From NCBI GenBank assembly GCA_902803695.1, contig CADCQX010000287.1:1-28149 (forward strand): 28,149 bases of DNA. Direction: 5' to 3'. This DNA is from Oscillospiraceae bacterium. Lineage in GTDB: Bacteria > Bacillota > Clostridia > Saccharofermentanales > Saccharofermentanaceae. Below the pieces are notes generated by a model that was not told the DNA's origin, did not search any database, and worked only from the letters and a program-made list of their open reading frames with translations. Within the stretch, counting starts at the first letter, position 1. Every line of letters starts with the position of its first letter. Both the position numbers and the translations under genes were made by a program. Of the stretch, positions 1 through 7,598 are shown in pieces.

Positions 1-354
1 ATCCTTTATGGCGGCGGAGACAAGACAGTCTACCAGACATTGGCAAGTGTATTTACCGGTGTAACAGGTTACTCCTTCCTCGTATTTAACCTCCTTTGCG
101 CTCCATGCTTTGCTGCTATCGGTGCAATCAAAAGAGAGATGAATAACTGGAAGTGGACAACATTTGCAGTTGCTTATGAGTGCGGATTTGCTTATGTTAT
201 CGCTTTCCTTATAACACAGATCGGAAACGCCTTCTCCGGCAACTTAAACGTCATTGGACTTATCCTTGCCATTGCGATCATTGGCCTTATGGGATACCTC
301 CTCTTCCGTCCTTACAAGGAAGCTTCAAAGCTCAGCGTTAATGTAAAGGTCTGA
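1..354 (+). CDS. feoB: FeoB ferrous iron transporter, C-terminal fragment
   Basis: This is the last 117 residues of the large inner-membrane Fe(II) transporter FeoB; the 5' part lies outside the window. The frame is open from base 1 to the TGA at 352-354. The fragment is membrane protein throughout, with about three hydrophobic segments, and carries the FeoB C-terminal pattern LCAPCFAAIGAIKREM (about residues 32-47 of the fragment). The N-terminal G domain, which binds GTP, is not visible. The next gene, four bases downstream, encodes the small Cys-rich partner typical of clostridial feo operons, which supports the call. Iron regulation (Fur or DtxR type) is usual for this family, but its promoter is outside the window. 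Confidence 0.95.
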   Translation: MLYGGGDKTVYQTLASVFTGVTGYSFLVFNLLCAPCFAAIGAIKREMNNWKWTTFAVAYECGFAYVIAFLITQIGNAFSGNLNVIGLILAIAIIGLMGYLLFRPYKEASKLSVNVKV

Positions 355-358
355 TAAT

Positions 359-541
359 ATGATCGATTTTTTGAAGGATAACATCGGCACGATAGTGACT
401 GGTCTTGTAGTTTTGGGAGTGGTCATCCTTATAGTGATGAGCATGAGGAAAGACAAGAAGCAGCACAAGAGTTCCTGCGGCTGTAACTGTGCAGGTTGCG
501 CCATGGCGGGTTCGTGCCATAGCAATAAGAAAGACAACTAA
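359..541 (+). CDS. FeoB-associated Cys-rich membrane protein
   Basis: A 60-residue protein with one N-terminal membrane helix (about residues 9-28), a basic stretch (RKDKKQHK) and a cytosolic Cys-rich tail with CGCNCAGC followed by a further Cys near the end. This architecture is that of the FeoB-associated Cys-rich membrane proteins found after feoB in Firmicutes. They are thought to assist Fe(II) uptake, possibly taking the role of FeoC or binding metal through the Cys cluster; the exact mechanism is not settled. It starts four bases after the feoB stop, so the two are almost certainly cotranscribed, and a terminator follows at 580-613. Confidence 0.9.
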   Translation: MIDFLKDNIGTIVTGLVVLGVVILIVMSMRKDKKQHKSSCGCNCAGCAMAGSCHSNKKDN

Positions 542-579
542 CCTATGACCTCCTGATAGATGTTATTCACTCGCAAAGA

Positions 580-613
580 GACTGCTCAATTCGAAAGATT
601 GGGCAGTCTTTTT
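580..613 (+). terminator. Rho-independent terminator of the feo operon
   Basis: GACTGCTCAAT (580-590) pairs with ATTGGGCAGTC (598-608) with one G-U pair and a CGAAAG-type loop, followed by a run of T. It lies about 40 bases after the stop of the Cys-rich protein. Confidence 0.85.
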
Positions 614-671
614 CGATAAGAGTGAGAAAAAACAAAAATTAGAGCGAAACGTTTCGAGAAAAACAAAATAT

Positions 672-702
672 TTGATATACAAAGACAAGAAAATGTTATC
701 TA
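672..702 (+). promoter_or_regulatory. Weak promoter candidate for a short transcript
   Basis: TTGATA (672-677) and TTATCT (696-701) are separated by 18 bases, upstream of a short gene-free stretch that ends in a strong terminator. The -10 element is poor, so this is only a candidate. It would start transcription near 708. Confidence 0.25.
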
Positions 703-707
703 ATATA

Positions 708-795
708 TGTGTCACATTACGGTGGACGTAAGAAAGAAATAATACTTTGGGCAAATTGTTATGTGAGCTGCACTCCTAAGGAGTGCAGTTTTTTT
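708..795 (+). ncRNA. Possible short non-coding RNA between two terminators
   Basis: The stretch between the feo terminator (ends 613) and the strong terminator at 768-795 has no convincing reading frame, yet the second terminator must end some transcript. A short hairpin TTACG (717-721) / CGTAA (727-731) lies near the proposed 5' end. With a weak promoter candidate at 672-701 this gives a possible RNA of about 85-90 nt. Alternatively the second terminator is simply a back-up for the feo operon. No known RNA family was recognised. Confidence 0.22.
768..795 (+). terminator. Strong Rho-independent terminator
   Basis: CTGCACTCC (768-776) pairs perfectly with GGAGTGCAG (780-788) around a TAA loop, followed by seven T (789-795). 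It directly precedes the promoter of the lipoprotein gene. Confidence 0.9.
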
Positions 796-796
796 A

Positions 797-805
797 TGGT
801 ATAAT
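797..805 (+). promoter_or_regulatory. Extended -10 promoter of the lipoprotein/TSCPD genes
   Basis: TGGTATAAT at 797-805 is an extended -10 element (TGn plus TATAAT) immediately after the terminator. No good -35 is seen, because that position is in the terminator stem. The expected start near 812 would leave a very short leader that contains the AAGGAGG ribosome binding site (816-822). Confidence 0.5.
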
Positions 806-831
806 GAAGGTCTCTAAGGAGGTAAGGGACT

Positions 832-1017
832 ATGAAAAAATCGAAAGTAATACTTGCCAGCGGTGCTATCTTCTGTGCAGCTCTTAATCTGACGGCATGT
901 GTTTACGGCGCACCTACTGATTATAATAATGAGACCAGCGCCCAGGCTACGGAAGTACAGGAGTCAAACGAAGAAACAGAGGAGACAGATGAATCTGCCG
1001 AATCAGAAGAATCTTAA
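832..1017 (+). CDS. Small acidic lipoprotein, unknown function
   Basis: A 61-residue protein. The N-terminus (MKKSK, then a hydrophobic stretch) ends in the lipobox LTAC (Cys23), so it should be processed by signal peptidase II and anchored outside the cytoplasmic membrane. What remains after cleavage is about 39 residues, almost all acidic, polar or small (rich in E, S, T, D) and without visible fold; it is probably disordered. The ribosome binding site AAGGAGG (816-822) is strong with 9-base spacing. The TSCPD gene follows 16 bases after the stop, so the two are probably cotranscribed. I recognise no family; the lipoprotein assignment rests on the signal peptide only. Confidence 0.72.
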   Translation: MKKSKVILASGAIFCAALNLTACVYGAPTDYNNETSAQATEVQESNEETEETDESAESEES

Positions 1018-1033
1018 GTAACGGAGAAGGAAA

Positions 1034-1297
1034 ATGACACATCACGAATACAGAACAAAGTACACTTGCTCACAGCTTATCGAATTTGATCTCGACGGAG
1101 ATATCGTTCACAACATCAAATTCTACGGAGGATGTGACGGTAACCTGAAGGCTATCTCCAAGGCTGTTGAGGGATGGACTGTCGATAAGATCGAAGAGGT
1201 CTTCTCAGGTAATCTCTGCGGCATGAAGCCGACATCCTGTGCTGACCAGCTGGCTAAAGCTGTACGTCAGGGACTGAACGAGGATCTGGCAGGTTAA
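1034..1297 (+). CDS. TSCPD domain protein (TIGR03905 type)
   Basis: An 87-residue protein matching the short stand-alone TSCPD family found in anaerobic Firmicutes. The TSCPD domain is also known as the C-terminal domain of some vitamin B12-dependent ribonucleotide reductases. Visible family features are YTCSQ (Cys12), the GGCDGNLKAI stretch (Cys34), LCGMKPTSCADQLA (Cys62 and Cys69) and the overall length. The conserved cysteines suggest metal binding or redox work, but the function of the free-standing form is not established. A GGAGAAGG-like ribosome binding site precedes the ATG. It sits in a two-gene unit with the lipoprotein and ends before a terminator at 1329-1353. Confidence 0.88.
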   Translation: MTHHEYRTKYTCSQLIEFDLDGDIVHNIKFYGGCDGNLKAISKAVEGWTVDKIEEVFSGNLCGMKPTSCADQLAKAVRQGLNEDLAG

Positions 1298-1328
1298 AAG
1301 TCTGTAAATCAAATTGTTGTGCGTCAAA

Positions 1329-1353
1329 GACCGTCCTATGGGCGGCCTTTTTT
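1329..1353 (+). terminator. Rho-independent terminator after the TSCPD gene
   Basis: CCGTCC (1331-1336) pairs with GGGCGG (1340-1345), with one T-G pair and a TAT loop, followed by CC and six T (1348-1353). Confidence 0.8.
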
Positions 1354-1442
1354 GTGGGATAAATTCAAGACATTACGGAGAGTATACTTCGATCAGGATT
1401 CCGGAACAGAAGATTTGTAAAGTAAATGTTAACAGTTGAGTA

Positions 1443-1462
1443 ATGTACTAAAAATGGTACAT
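1443..1462 (+). promoter_or_regulatory. Inverted repeat upstream of the FtsK-like/WYL unit
   Basis: ATGTAC (1443-1448) and GTACAT (1457-1462) form a dyad with an 8-base centre in the gene-free leader of the FtsK-like gene. It could be an operator, for instance for the WYL regulator encoded downstream, or a short hairpin. No clear -35/-10 pair was found around it. There is no direct evidence for binding. Confidence 0.25.
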
Positions 1463-1529
1463 GACTCTGTGCTACCCTGTGGGCAGAAAAAACGAAAATC
1501 TATTGCATAAATGCAAGGAGGAAAAGCAG

Positions 1530-2732
1530 ATGATGTTGAGACATGAAGGCCAGGAGATCATAGATCTGTTGGATGAGGGAGTACCATACGGCGTGTATGT
1601 TAGTGAAGAGCAGCTTAAGAAGAATTCCGATGAACTTAACAGAGTTTTCAAGGAGATGGAGATAAAAGCAAAGGTCATTAAGTTTAACGGAGGACCGGCT
1701 TTCTCAGAATACAGATTGAGCCTGTCGGATACTGAAGCTATGGATAAGATCGAAGCCTCTTCAGATGTGATCCGTGAGAAGATGGGAGTCAGATCTTTCC
1801 GCATTGTAAAGGAAAGACGCTTTGGCTTCAGAATGAGAGAGGTCACAGTTGAGATGGCAAATAACGAACTGTCTGAGGTGAAGCTCAAAGACTTTTTCGC
1901 CGACTTCAGATTCAGGATATCGTCAATGATGATACCTCTGGGAAGCGGAACCTACAGACGCTATGTTGCTGATCTGAGCGACAACATATATGTGGGTGGC
2001 AGTAACGATAATGAGGTGTACGGCTTTATTGATGCGACGATCCTTTCGCTGTTGTGCACACAGACACCGAGAGACCTTAATCTGATCCTGGTCGGATCAG
2101 GGACCAAGACCTTTGATGAACTTAAAGATGTTCCGCAGGTAAAGGAAATGGTAATAAACAATGAGGATGGTCTCAGAAGAATGATCGGACATCTCGATAG
2201 TACGATCAATGACAGATACGAGATCTTCTACGAGAGTAAGACCAGAAGTTTTGTCGAGTATAACAGGGAAGCTAGATTTACCAGGAGGAGCATGAGGATC
2301 CCAAGGATCGTATGCGTGATCAGTGATCTGGGAGACTACAGGCTCAATAAGGAAGACCGTAAATTACTGTCACGAGTTATTCTGCGAGGAAAGAACGCGG
2401 GCGTGAATTTCCTTATTGCGAATACTGACCTGTTGAACGAAGAACTTACACAGGAAATTAAAGATGTCATCGATGCGCGAGTAGCTTTCCAGGTTGATAT
2501 GGAAGAAGAAAGCAGGGCGATCCTCGATCTTGATCTGGCAACCGGACTTCTCGGTGAGGGCGATCTTATCTATTCGACTCCTACCGAGACAGAGAAGGTT
2601 CAAAGTCCGACGGTATCAGAAGAGGAATTCAGAAGGGTAACGGAATACATAAAAGCGAATCAGAATGAACTTTATGAGGAGAGAAGAAGACCTTCAAGAT
2701 CTTCACTTGCATTGCCTGATTCGGACGAGTAA
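1530..2732 (+). CDS. FtsK/SpoIIIE-like protein lacking Walker motifs
   Basis: A 400-residue protein that aligns by eye with the motor part of FtsK/SpoIIIE DNA translocases. GPAFSEYRL (55-63) corresponds to the FtsK GPTVTRYEF segment. VGGSNDNEVYG (155-165) sits where AGTTGSGKS (Walker A) should be and is followed by the usual AxILSLL. RIVCVISDLGDY (259-270) sits at the Walker B VDEFADL and has Ser-Asp for Asp-Glu. KNAGVNFLIANT and LLGEGDLIYS match later FtsK motor segments. The Lys and Ser/Thr of Walker A and the acidic pair of Walker B are gone, so ATP hydrolysis is unlikely. There are no N-terminal membrane helices and no C-terminal gamma (winged-helix) domain. The start at 1530 is chosen over 1461 because AAGGAGG (1515-1521) stands 8 bases before it. 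The WYL regulator follows after 15 bases. The role is unknown; a structural or DNA-scanning pseudo-motor is possible. Confidence 0.8.
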   Translation: MMLRHEGQEIIDLLDEGVPYGVYVSEEQLKKNSDELNRVFKEMEIKAKVIKFNGGPAFSEYRLSLSDTEAMDKIEASSDVIREKMGVRSFRIVKERRFGFRMREVTVEMANNELSEVKLKDFFADFRFRISSMMIPLGSGTYRRYVADLSDNIYVGGSNDNEVYGFIDATILSLLCTQTPRDLNLILVGSGTKTFDELKDVPQVKEMVINNEDGLRRMIGHLDSTINDRYEIFYESKTRSFVEYNREARFTRRSMRIPRIVCVISDLGDYRLNKEDRKLLSRVILRGKNAGVNFLIANTDLLNEELTQEIKDVIDARVAFQVDMEEESRAILDLDLATGLLGEGDLIYSTPTETEKVQSPTVSEEEFRRVTEYIKANQNELYEERRRPSRSSLALPDSDE

Positions 2733-2747
2733 AAAGAGGGAATTATT

Positions 2748-3749
2748 ATGGCAGGTATTGAACCTAAAATGCTATCTACGATGAGGGTATACGATATTCT
2801 CGATAAATACAGCGACGAGAAACATCCGATGACCCAGGCGGATATAATCGAGAAACTGGAAACAGTGTATGGAATAACGCTGGATCGTAAGGCCGTTGCA
2901 AGGAAACTCTCCGCATTAAGAGAGATCGGACACGAGATACCTCAGACACGTAAGGGGTGCTATCTCAAGGAGAGGGTCTTCGAGGATTCCGAGCTTCATT
3001 TCCTGATCGATATGGTAAATGGAAATCCGACTATCAGTCCGAGACATGCCAAAGATCTTATCGAGAAATTGAGCGGTCTGAGCAATGCATATTTTAAACC
3101 GCATATCAGTTTAACATCTACTATGGAAGAAACGAAAAAGGGCGATAATCCGGCGCTGTTCCTTAATATAGATCTCATATACGAAGCTATCTCTAATGGA
3201 AAACAGATCAAGTATGACTATAATTTCTATGGGATGGACAAAAAGCTCCATAAGTCATCGGAACAGACGGTAAGTCCTTATCAGCTTCATTTCCATATGC
3301 AGGAATACTATCTTATGGCATATTCTGAACTTAAGAAAGATATAGTTTTCCATAGGATCGATCGTATCACAAACATAGTGATCACAGACGAGCCGATAAC
3401 ACCGGTCAATAAGATCAAGGGCTATGAAAAAGGCCTCCCACAGAATTACTTCACTGCGGCAAGACCTTATATGTTCGCTGATAAGCCTGAGAGGATCGAG
3501 TTGCTGGTCAATAACCAGAAATATATGATCAACCAGCTGATCGAATGGTTTGGAAAAGATATCAATCTCAAGACAAGCGACACTCATCCGGGCTATCTCG
3601 AGGTGAGCCTTATTGCAAGCCCGAAGGCTATGAAGCTATGGGCGTTGCAATATGCGGATCACGTTGTTATCAAGGGTCCTTCTGAACTGGCTGAGGATGT
3701 TATGCTGTCATTGGACTATGCTCTCAGACATTACGAAGACGAATATTAA
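2748..3749 (+). CDS. WYL-domain transcriptional regulator
   Basis: A 333-residue protein: an N-terminal winged helix-turn-helix (about 10-70, with MTQADIIEKLE and RKAVARKLSALREIG), then a WYL domain (about 135-230) with the characteristic core EYYLMAYSELKKD followed by IVFHRIDRITNI, then the C-terminal WCX-like extension (about 240-330). WYL domains bind nucleotide or nucleic-acid-type ligands and control transcription, often of DNA-damage or defence genes. It lies 15 bases after the FtsK-like gene, so both are probably one unit and it may autoregulate. Its TAA (3747-3749) overlaps the stop codon of the converging ABC gene, so there is no room for a terminator between them. The target genes are unknown. 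Confidence 0.93.
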   Translation: MAGIEPKMLSTMRVYDILDKYSDEKHPMTQADIIEKLETVYGITLDRKAVARKLSALREIGHEIPQTRKGCYLKERVFEDSELHFLIDMVNGNPTISPRHAKDLIEKLSGLSNAYFKPHISLTSTMEETKKGDNPALFLNIDLIYEAISNGKQIKYDYNFYGMDKKLHKSSEQTVSPYQLHFHMQEYYLMAYSELKKDIVFHRIDRITNIVITDEPITPVNKIKGYEKGLPQNYFTAARPYMFADKPERIELLVNNQKYMINQLIEWFGKDINLKTSDTHPGYLEVSLIASPKAMKLWALQYADHVVIKGPSELAEDVMLSLDYALRHYEDEY

Positions 3750-5581
3750 ACTTCGATATATGCGCCGGCTTGTGCTTTCCACATGTCGGCGTATTTGCCG
3801 TTCATGGCCAGAAGCTGCTCGTGATTTCCTTCCTCGACTATCTGACCGTTCTCCAGCATGAAGATATGGTCGGCAATCCTCGTGGTGGACAGACGGTGTG
3901 AGATGAAGATTACAGTCTTATCACCTGTAGCACCAAGCATAGCGTGGTTGAGCTGATACTCTGCGATAGGATCGAGAGCGGATGAAGGCTCATCCAGGAT
4001 CATGAGACCGGCGTCTTTGTAAAAGACTCGTGAGATCGCGAGCTTCTGGGATTCACCGCCTGAGAGGTTAAGACCTTCATCATCGAATTCAGTTGTCAGC
4101 ATCGTATCAAGACCTGATGACAGGTTCATTGCTCGATCGTAGAGACCTGCATCCTTAAGAGCTGATTCGATCTTTTTGTTGTCAGCGTTTTCGAGAGGAG
4201 CAAGGACAACATTTTCCCTGACGCTTCCTGCGAAGATATTGAAGTCCTGGAAGACTGCGCCGATGGAGTCACGGTAGGATTCCAGATCGTAGTTTCTGAT
4301 GTCTGTTCCGTCTGCCTTGATCGTACCTGAGGTAGGATCGTAAAGACGCATGAGGAGCTTAACGAGGGTAGTCTTTCCTGCGCCATTATAACCGACGAGA
4401 GCGATCTTTCTTCCCGGCTTGATGAAGAGACTAATGTCGTTGATGACACTCGGAGTGTCAGCCTTATAAGAGAAGGATACGTTCTCGAGATCGATCCTCT
4501 TTGCTTCTTTGGTTGCGATCTTGTCGCCCTCGGAAACGATCTTCGGCTCCGTATTCAAGAAGTCGCGGATCTTCTGGATATAAAGGCTGGTCTCACAGGA
4601 AGCAGGATATGTTTCCGTGAAGACGTTCATACTGTGCTTCAGTCTTCCGAAAGAGTTATAAAGGATCGCGAGAGTGCTTATCGAGATGTTCTTCGTAACG
4701 ACGACCATAAGGATCAGGTAAGTGATATATAAGGTATCGCAGATGAAGAAGTTCGCGATATGCTTTCTCATGAACTCGATAAAGAAACGCTTCTTGGCAT
4801 ACTTCTTATCAATAGTGACTATCTCATCGGATGCCTTGTCAAACCTCTCGTACATTATCCCTGCGACATCAGGGTTCATACGAAGTTCTTTTGCATAGTC
4901 GTTGAGGTAGAATATACGCTCGATATATGTGCGCTTACGCTCGGACGGATTTCTCTCGATCCTTGCTTTGTAATTGACCTTGATGAACATCTGATTGAAG
5001 ATGTATCCCATGATAAAGGAACCGATAACGAACAGGATCGACGGCTTGTCCTTGATGATGAAGTATATACCGTTCGATATGAAAGCCGTAAGGCCGCTTA
5101 AGACATTGATGATGATGCCTTCGAGCTTATCGATCTGGTTATCGACCTCCGACAGCGCGAGCACCTGCGAGTTATAGAATTCCGGATCGTCATAGCATGC
5201 GAGATCGACCTTGGAAGCTCTCTCGTAGAGCATGATCTTGATCTTCTGTTTAACCTTCGGATTCTCCTTAGCCATGATGTAGTCGCCGGAGAAAACGGTG
5301 AAGAGCATACCGATGGTGATCGCGACTGCGAGTATCAGAATGACCGCTGCAACCCTCTCGAACGGGTATCCGTTCTCGGCTGCTTCGAGTACATATCCTA
5401 TTCCTACCGTATGCTCGAAAAAGATCGACAGCTGTCCTCTTATCGCATCGAGTGCAGGTATGATGACAAAAGCAGGTGATGCTTTGAGCATCAGCTTCAA
5501 AAGAAACAAATTATTCTTCAAAACAACGGAGACCGGCTGTTTGGTCTTGTTGTTCTTAGGTTCTTTCTGACCCTTGCTCAT
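3746..5581 (-). CDS. ABC exporter half-transporter B (permease-ATPase fusion)
   Basis: A 611-residue half-transporter: an N-terminal membrane domain (about 25-320, six predicted helices) fused to a nucleotide-binding domain. Visible motifs are Walker A GYNGAGKT (397-404), the Q-loop Gln445 (FQDFNIF), signature LSGGE (506-510), Walker B LMILDEP (527-533), D-loop SALD, and the H-loop His in ISHRLS. All ATPase residues are intact. Its ATG overlaps the stop of the upstream half-transporter by four bases (5578-5581), so the two are translationally coupled and should form a heterodimeric exporter of the MsbA/LmrA kind. The substrate cannot be read from sequence; peptides, lipids and drugs are all possible. 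Confidence 0.93.
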   Translation of the reverse strand: MSKGQKEPKNNKTKQPVSVVLKNNLFLLKLMLKASPAFVIIPALDAIRGQLSIFFEHTVGIGYVLEAAENGYPFERVAAVILILAVAITIGMLFTVFSGDYIMAKENPKVKQKIKIMLYERASKVDLACYDDPEFYNSQVLALSEVDNQIDKLEGIIINVLSGLTAFISNGIYFIIKDKPSILFVIGSFIMGYIFNQMFIKVNYKARIERNPSERKRTYIERIFYLNDYAKELRMNPDVAGIMYERFDKASDEIVTIDKKYAKKRFFIEFMRKHIANFFICDTLYITYLILMVVVTKNISISTLAILYNSFGRLKHSMNVFTETYPASCETSLYIQKIRDFLNTEPKIVSEGDKIATKEAKRIDLENVSFSYKADTPSVINDISLFIKPGRKIALVGYNGAGKTTLVKLLMRLYDPTSGTIKADGTDIRNYDLESYRDSIGAVFQDFNIFAGSVRENVVLAPLENADNKKIESALKDAGLYDRAMNLSSGLDTMLTTEFDDEGLNLSGGESQKLAISRVFYKDAGLMILDEPSSALDPIAEYQLNHAMLGATGDKTVIFISHRLSTTRIADHIFMLENGQIVEEGNHEQLLAMNGKYADMWKAQAGAYIEV

Positions 5582-7419
5582 AAGATCACCTCCTCTTCGT
5601 TTTCTATGGCAAGGTAGTTCATCGCCTGGCGCTTATACATCTCGCAGTAGCTGCCTCCGAGCGCGATGAGTTCCTTGTGCGTGCCTTCCTCGATAAGACG
5701 GCCGCCCTCGAGCATGAGGACACGGTCACAGTTCTTGACTGAGGACAGACGGTGGGAGATAAAGAGCATGGTGTGATCTTTACCTTCCTTCATGATGTTT
5801 TTGAAAAGTTCAAACTCTGCGATAGGATCGAGAGCACTTGACGGCTCGTCGAAGATCTTGACCGGTGACGGCTTCGCGAAGGTTCTCGCAGCTGCCAGCT
5901 TCTGATTCTGACCGCCTGAAAGCACAACGCCGTCCTCATCGAATTCCTTCGTCATCATTGAATCGATACCGTTAGGAAGTGACTCGATCTTGTCGAGGAT
6001 TCCCGTCTTCTTAAGACTCGATCTTACGACCTCGTCTTCGTTCTCGACGTGTCTTCCCATCATGACATTCTCGCGGACTGTCATACCGAAGATCTTGAAA
6101 TCCTGGCATGTAGTAGCGAACAGTTCACGGTATGCGCGAAGCTCATATTCGCGGATGTTGATCCCGTTCAGAAGGATCTCTCCCGAGGTCGTATCATAAA
6201 GTCTCAGCAGCAGCTTGATGATCGTCGTCTTGCCTGCACCGTTATGACCGACAAGTGCGATTGCCTCATCCTTGTTGATCTTGAATGACAGATCCTTGAT
6301 GGTCTCCTCATCCTTATATGAGAAGCAGACATTCTTAAACTCGAGAGTCTCAAACTTCTCCGGAACGATACCCTTCTGATCTTCAGGGATCTTCTCTTCA
6401 TACTCCAGAAATCCGCGGAGGTTATTGATGAAAAGTCCGTTCTTTATAAGCTTCGTTATGTCTTCGAAAAGTCTTATGAGTATCCACGTAGCAGCAACCA
6501 TAAGGCTCGCCATAATGGTGAGCTGTGCAAGTGATATCGTTCCTGCTACCTGCTTTTTGTAGTACGCGTAGATCAATACGCCTTCGAACATTACCGTGAA
6601 GGTGAACGTGATCCTCAATACGTTAAGACTCATGTTCGGGAATGCGAACTTAACTGCAACCTTTACATTCTCTGCAGTTGCTTCACCATAGCGGCGCTTC
6701 AAGATCTCGAACACTTTGCTGAGTCTTATCTCTTTAGCTCCGTCCGGCAGATACATCATTCTGTTGACGTAGTTCAGTACCTTGTTGTTCGGTGCCTGTT
6801 CACGGTAACGCTTGAGCTCATATTTACTCTTAAGGTTTCCGAAAACAAAATTACCGACGATAGGTGAGATGATGAACAGTACCGACAATTTATCGATATC
6901 GAACATCAGTTTAAAAACACAAATAGAAGCAACGGTTCCAATGATGGCTCCGCTGAAGCTTTTAACGATCTCCATTACCTTGTCGGAGGAACCGTCGATA
7001 GCCATGGTATACTTGTTATAAAACTCCGGATCTTCATAGCAGCGAAGTTCGACATTTCTCGCCTTCGCGAAGATCTTCTTATATATTCCGTTATGAAGTT
7101 TTGTGCCTTCGATATTGAAAGTGACCTGCTGTGTGTATGCATCATATATCTTCAGCACGAACAGGATCATGGCACTTACCGCGATGAATGTGAGGATAGG
7201 CTTAAGACCGTCTCCTCTGTCCAAAGCTTCGATGATTATCCTTAAGAAATAACCGTCAAAAAATACCCATTCGGCATAGCCGATGAGCATACAAAAGAAC
7301 GCGCCGATTATCGCAGGTTTGCTGAACGAACCCGCAAGCCTTATCGCATAGACATCGTTCTTAAACGTTTGCCATAAGGACAATTTTTCCTTTTTCTTAC
7401 TGTTTTTTTCCTTACTCAT
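5578..7419 (-). CDS. ABC exporter half-transporter A (permease-ATPase fusion)
   Basis: A 613-residue half-transporter and first gene of the minus-strand exporter operon. It has a basic N-terminus, a membrane domain (about 30-330), then the nucleotide-binding domain with Walker A GHNGAGKT (391-398), Q-loop Gln439, signature LSGGQ (500-504), Walker B VKIFDEP, D-loop SALDP and H-loop His556. No catalytic residue is missing, so this does not look like a pair with one dead site. The upstream shared region (7420-7598) is divergent with the HAD gene; a TATAAT at 7452-7457 (minus strand) is its likely -10. The ribosome binding site (GGGAAG) is modest. A regulator of this operon is not seen, although the WYL regulator lies at the far end, converging. 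Confidence 0.93.
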   Translation of the reverse strand: MSKEKNSKKKEKLSLWQTFKNDVYAIRLAGSFSKPAIIGAFFCMLIGYAEWVFFDGYFLRIIIEALDRGDGLKPILTFIAVSAMILFVLKIYDAYTQQVTFNIEGTKLHNGIYKKIFAKARNVELRCYEDPEFYNKYTMAIDGSSDKVMEIVKSFSGAIIGTVASICVFKLMFDIDKLSVLFIISPIVGNFVFGNLKSKYELKRYREQAPNNKVLNYVNRMMYLPDGAKEIRLSKVFEILKRRYGEATAENVKVAVKFAFPNMSLNVLRITFTFTVMFEGVLIYAYYKKQVAGTISLAQLTIMASLMVAATWILIRLFEDITKLIKNGLFINNLRGFLEYEEKIPEDQKGIVPEKFETLEFKNVCFSYKDEETIKDLSFKINKDEAIALVGHNGAGKTTIIKLLLRLYDTTSGEILLNGINIREYELRAYRELFATTCQDFKIFGMTVRENVMMGRHVENEDEVVRSSLKKTGILDKIESLPNGIDSMMTKEFDEDGVVLSGGQNQKLAAARTFAKPSPVKIFDEPSSALDPIAEFELFKNIMKEGKDHTMLFISHRLSSVKNCDRVLMLEGGRLIEEGTHKELIALGGSYCEMYKRQAMNYLAIENEEEVIL

Positions 7420-7451
7420 AATACTTCCCTTTTTCGAAAAATATGGAAGGT

Positions 7452-7457
7452 ATTATA
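7452..7457 (-). promoter_or_regulatory. -10 element for the ABC exporter operon
   Basis: On the minus strand this reads TATAAT, about 33 bases upstream of the exporter start codon. The -35 position (TTTCAT, 17 bases further) is weak, which suggests either a low-activity or activator-dependent promoter. Confidence 0.45.
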
Positions 7458-7540
7458 CGCTATATTTTTATTGCATGAAAGTATGAATAATTTTATTTTA
7501 AAAACTGCAAAAATTGTGCGATTAGTCGAGAGGCTTCGCT

Positions 7541-7569
7541 TTGACCTCATGTTCTTGCTTTGGTATCAT
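7541..7569 (+). promoter_or_regulatory. Promoter of the HAD hydrolase gene
   Basis: TTGACC (7541-7546) and TATCAT (7564-7569) with a 17-base spacer, about 30 bases before the HAD start codon. GGGAGGA (7585-7591) is the ribosome binding site. Confidence 0.7.
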
Positions 7570-7598
7570 CTTAATACCTGTCATGGGAGGAAGATATA

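Noticed and set aside
1461..1529. Upstream start for the FtsK-like gene
   Set aside because: It has no ribosome binding site, and it would place the inverted repeat and the strong AAGGAGG site inside the gene; 1530 has the site at 8 bases.
5578..7419. Degenerate nucleotide-binding site in one of the paired ABC exporters
   Set aside because: Walker A, Q-loop, signature, Walker B and H-loop are present in both halves.
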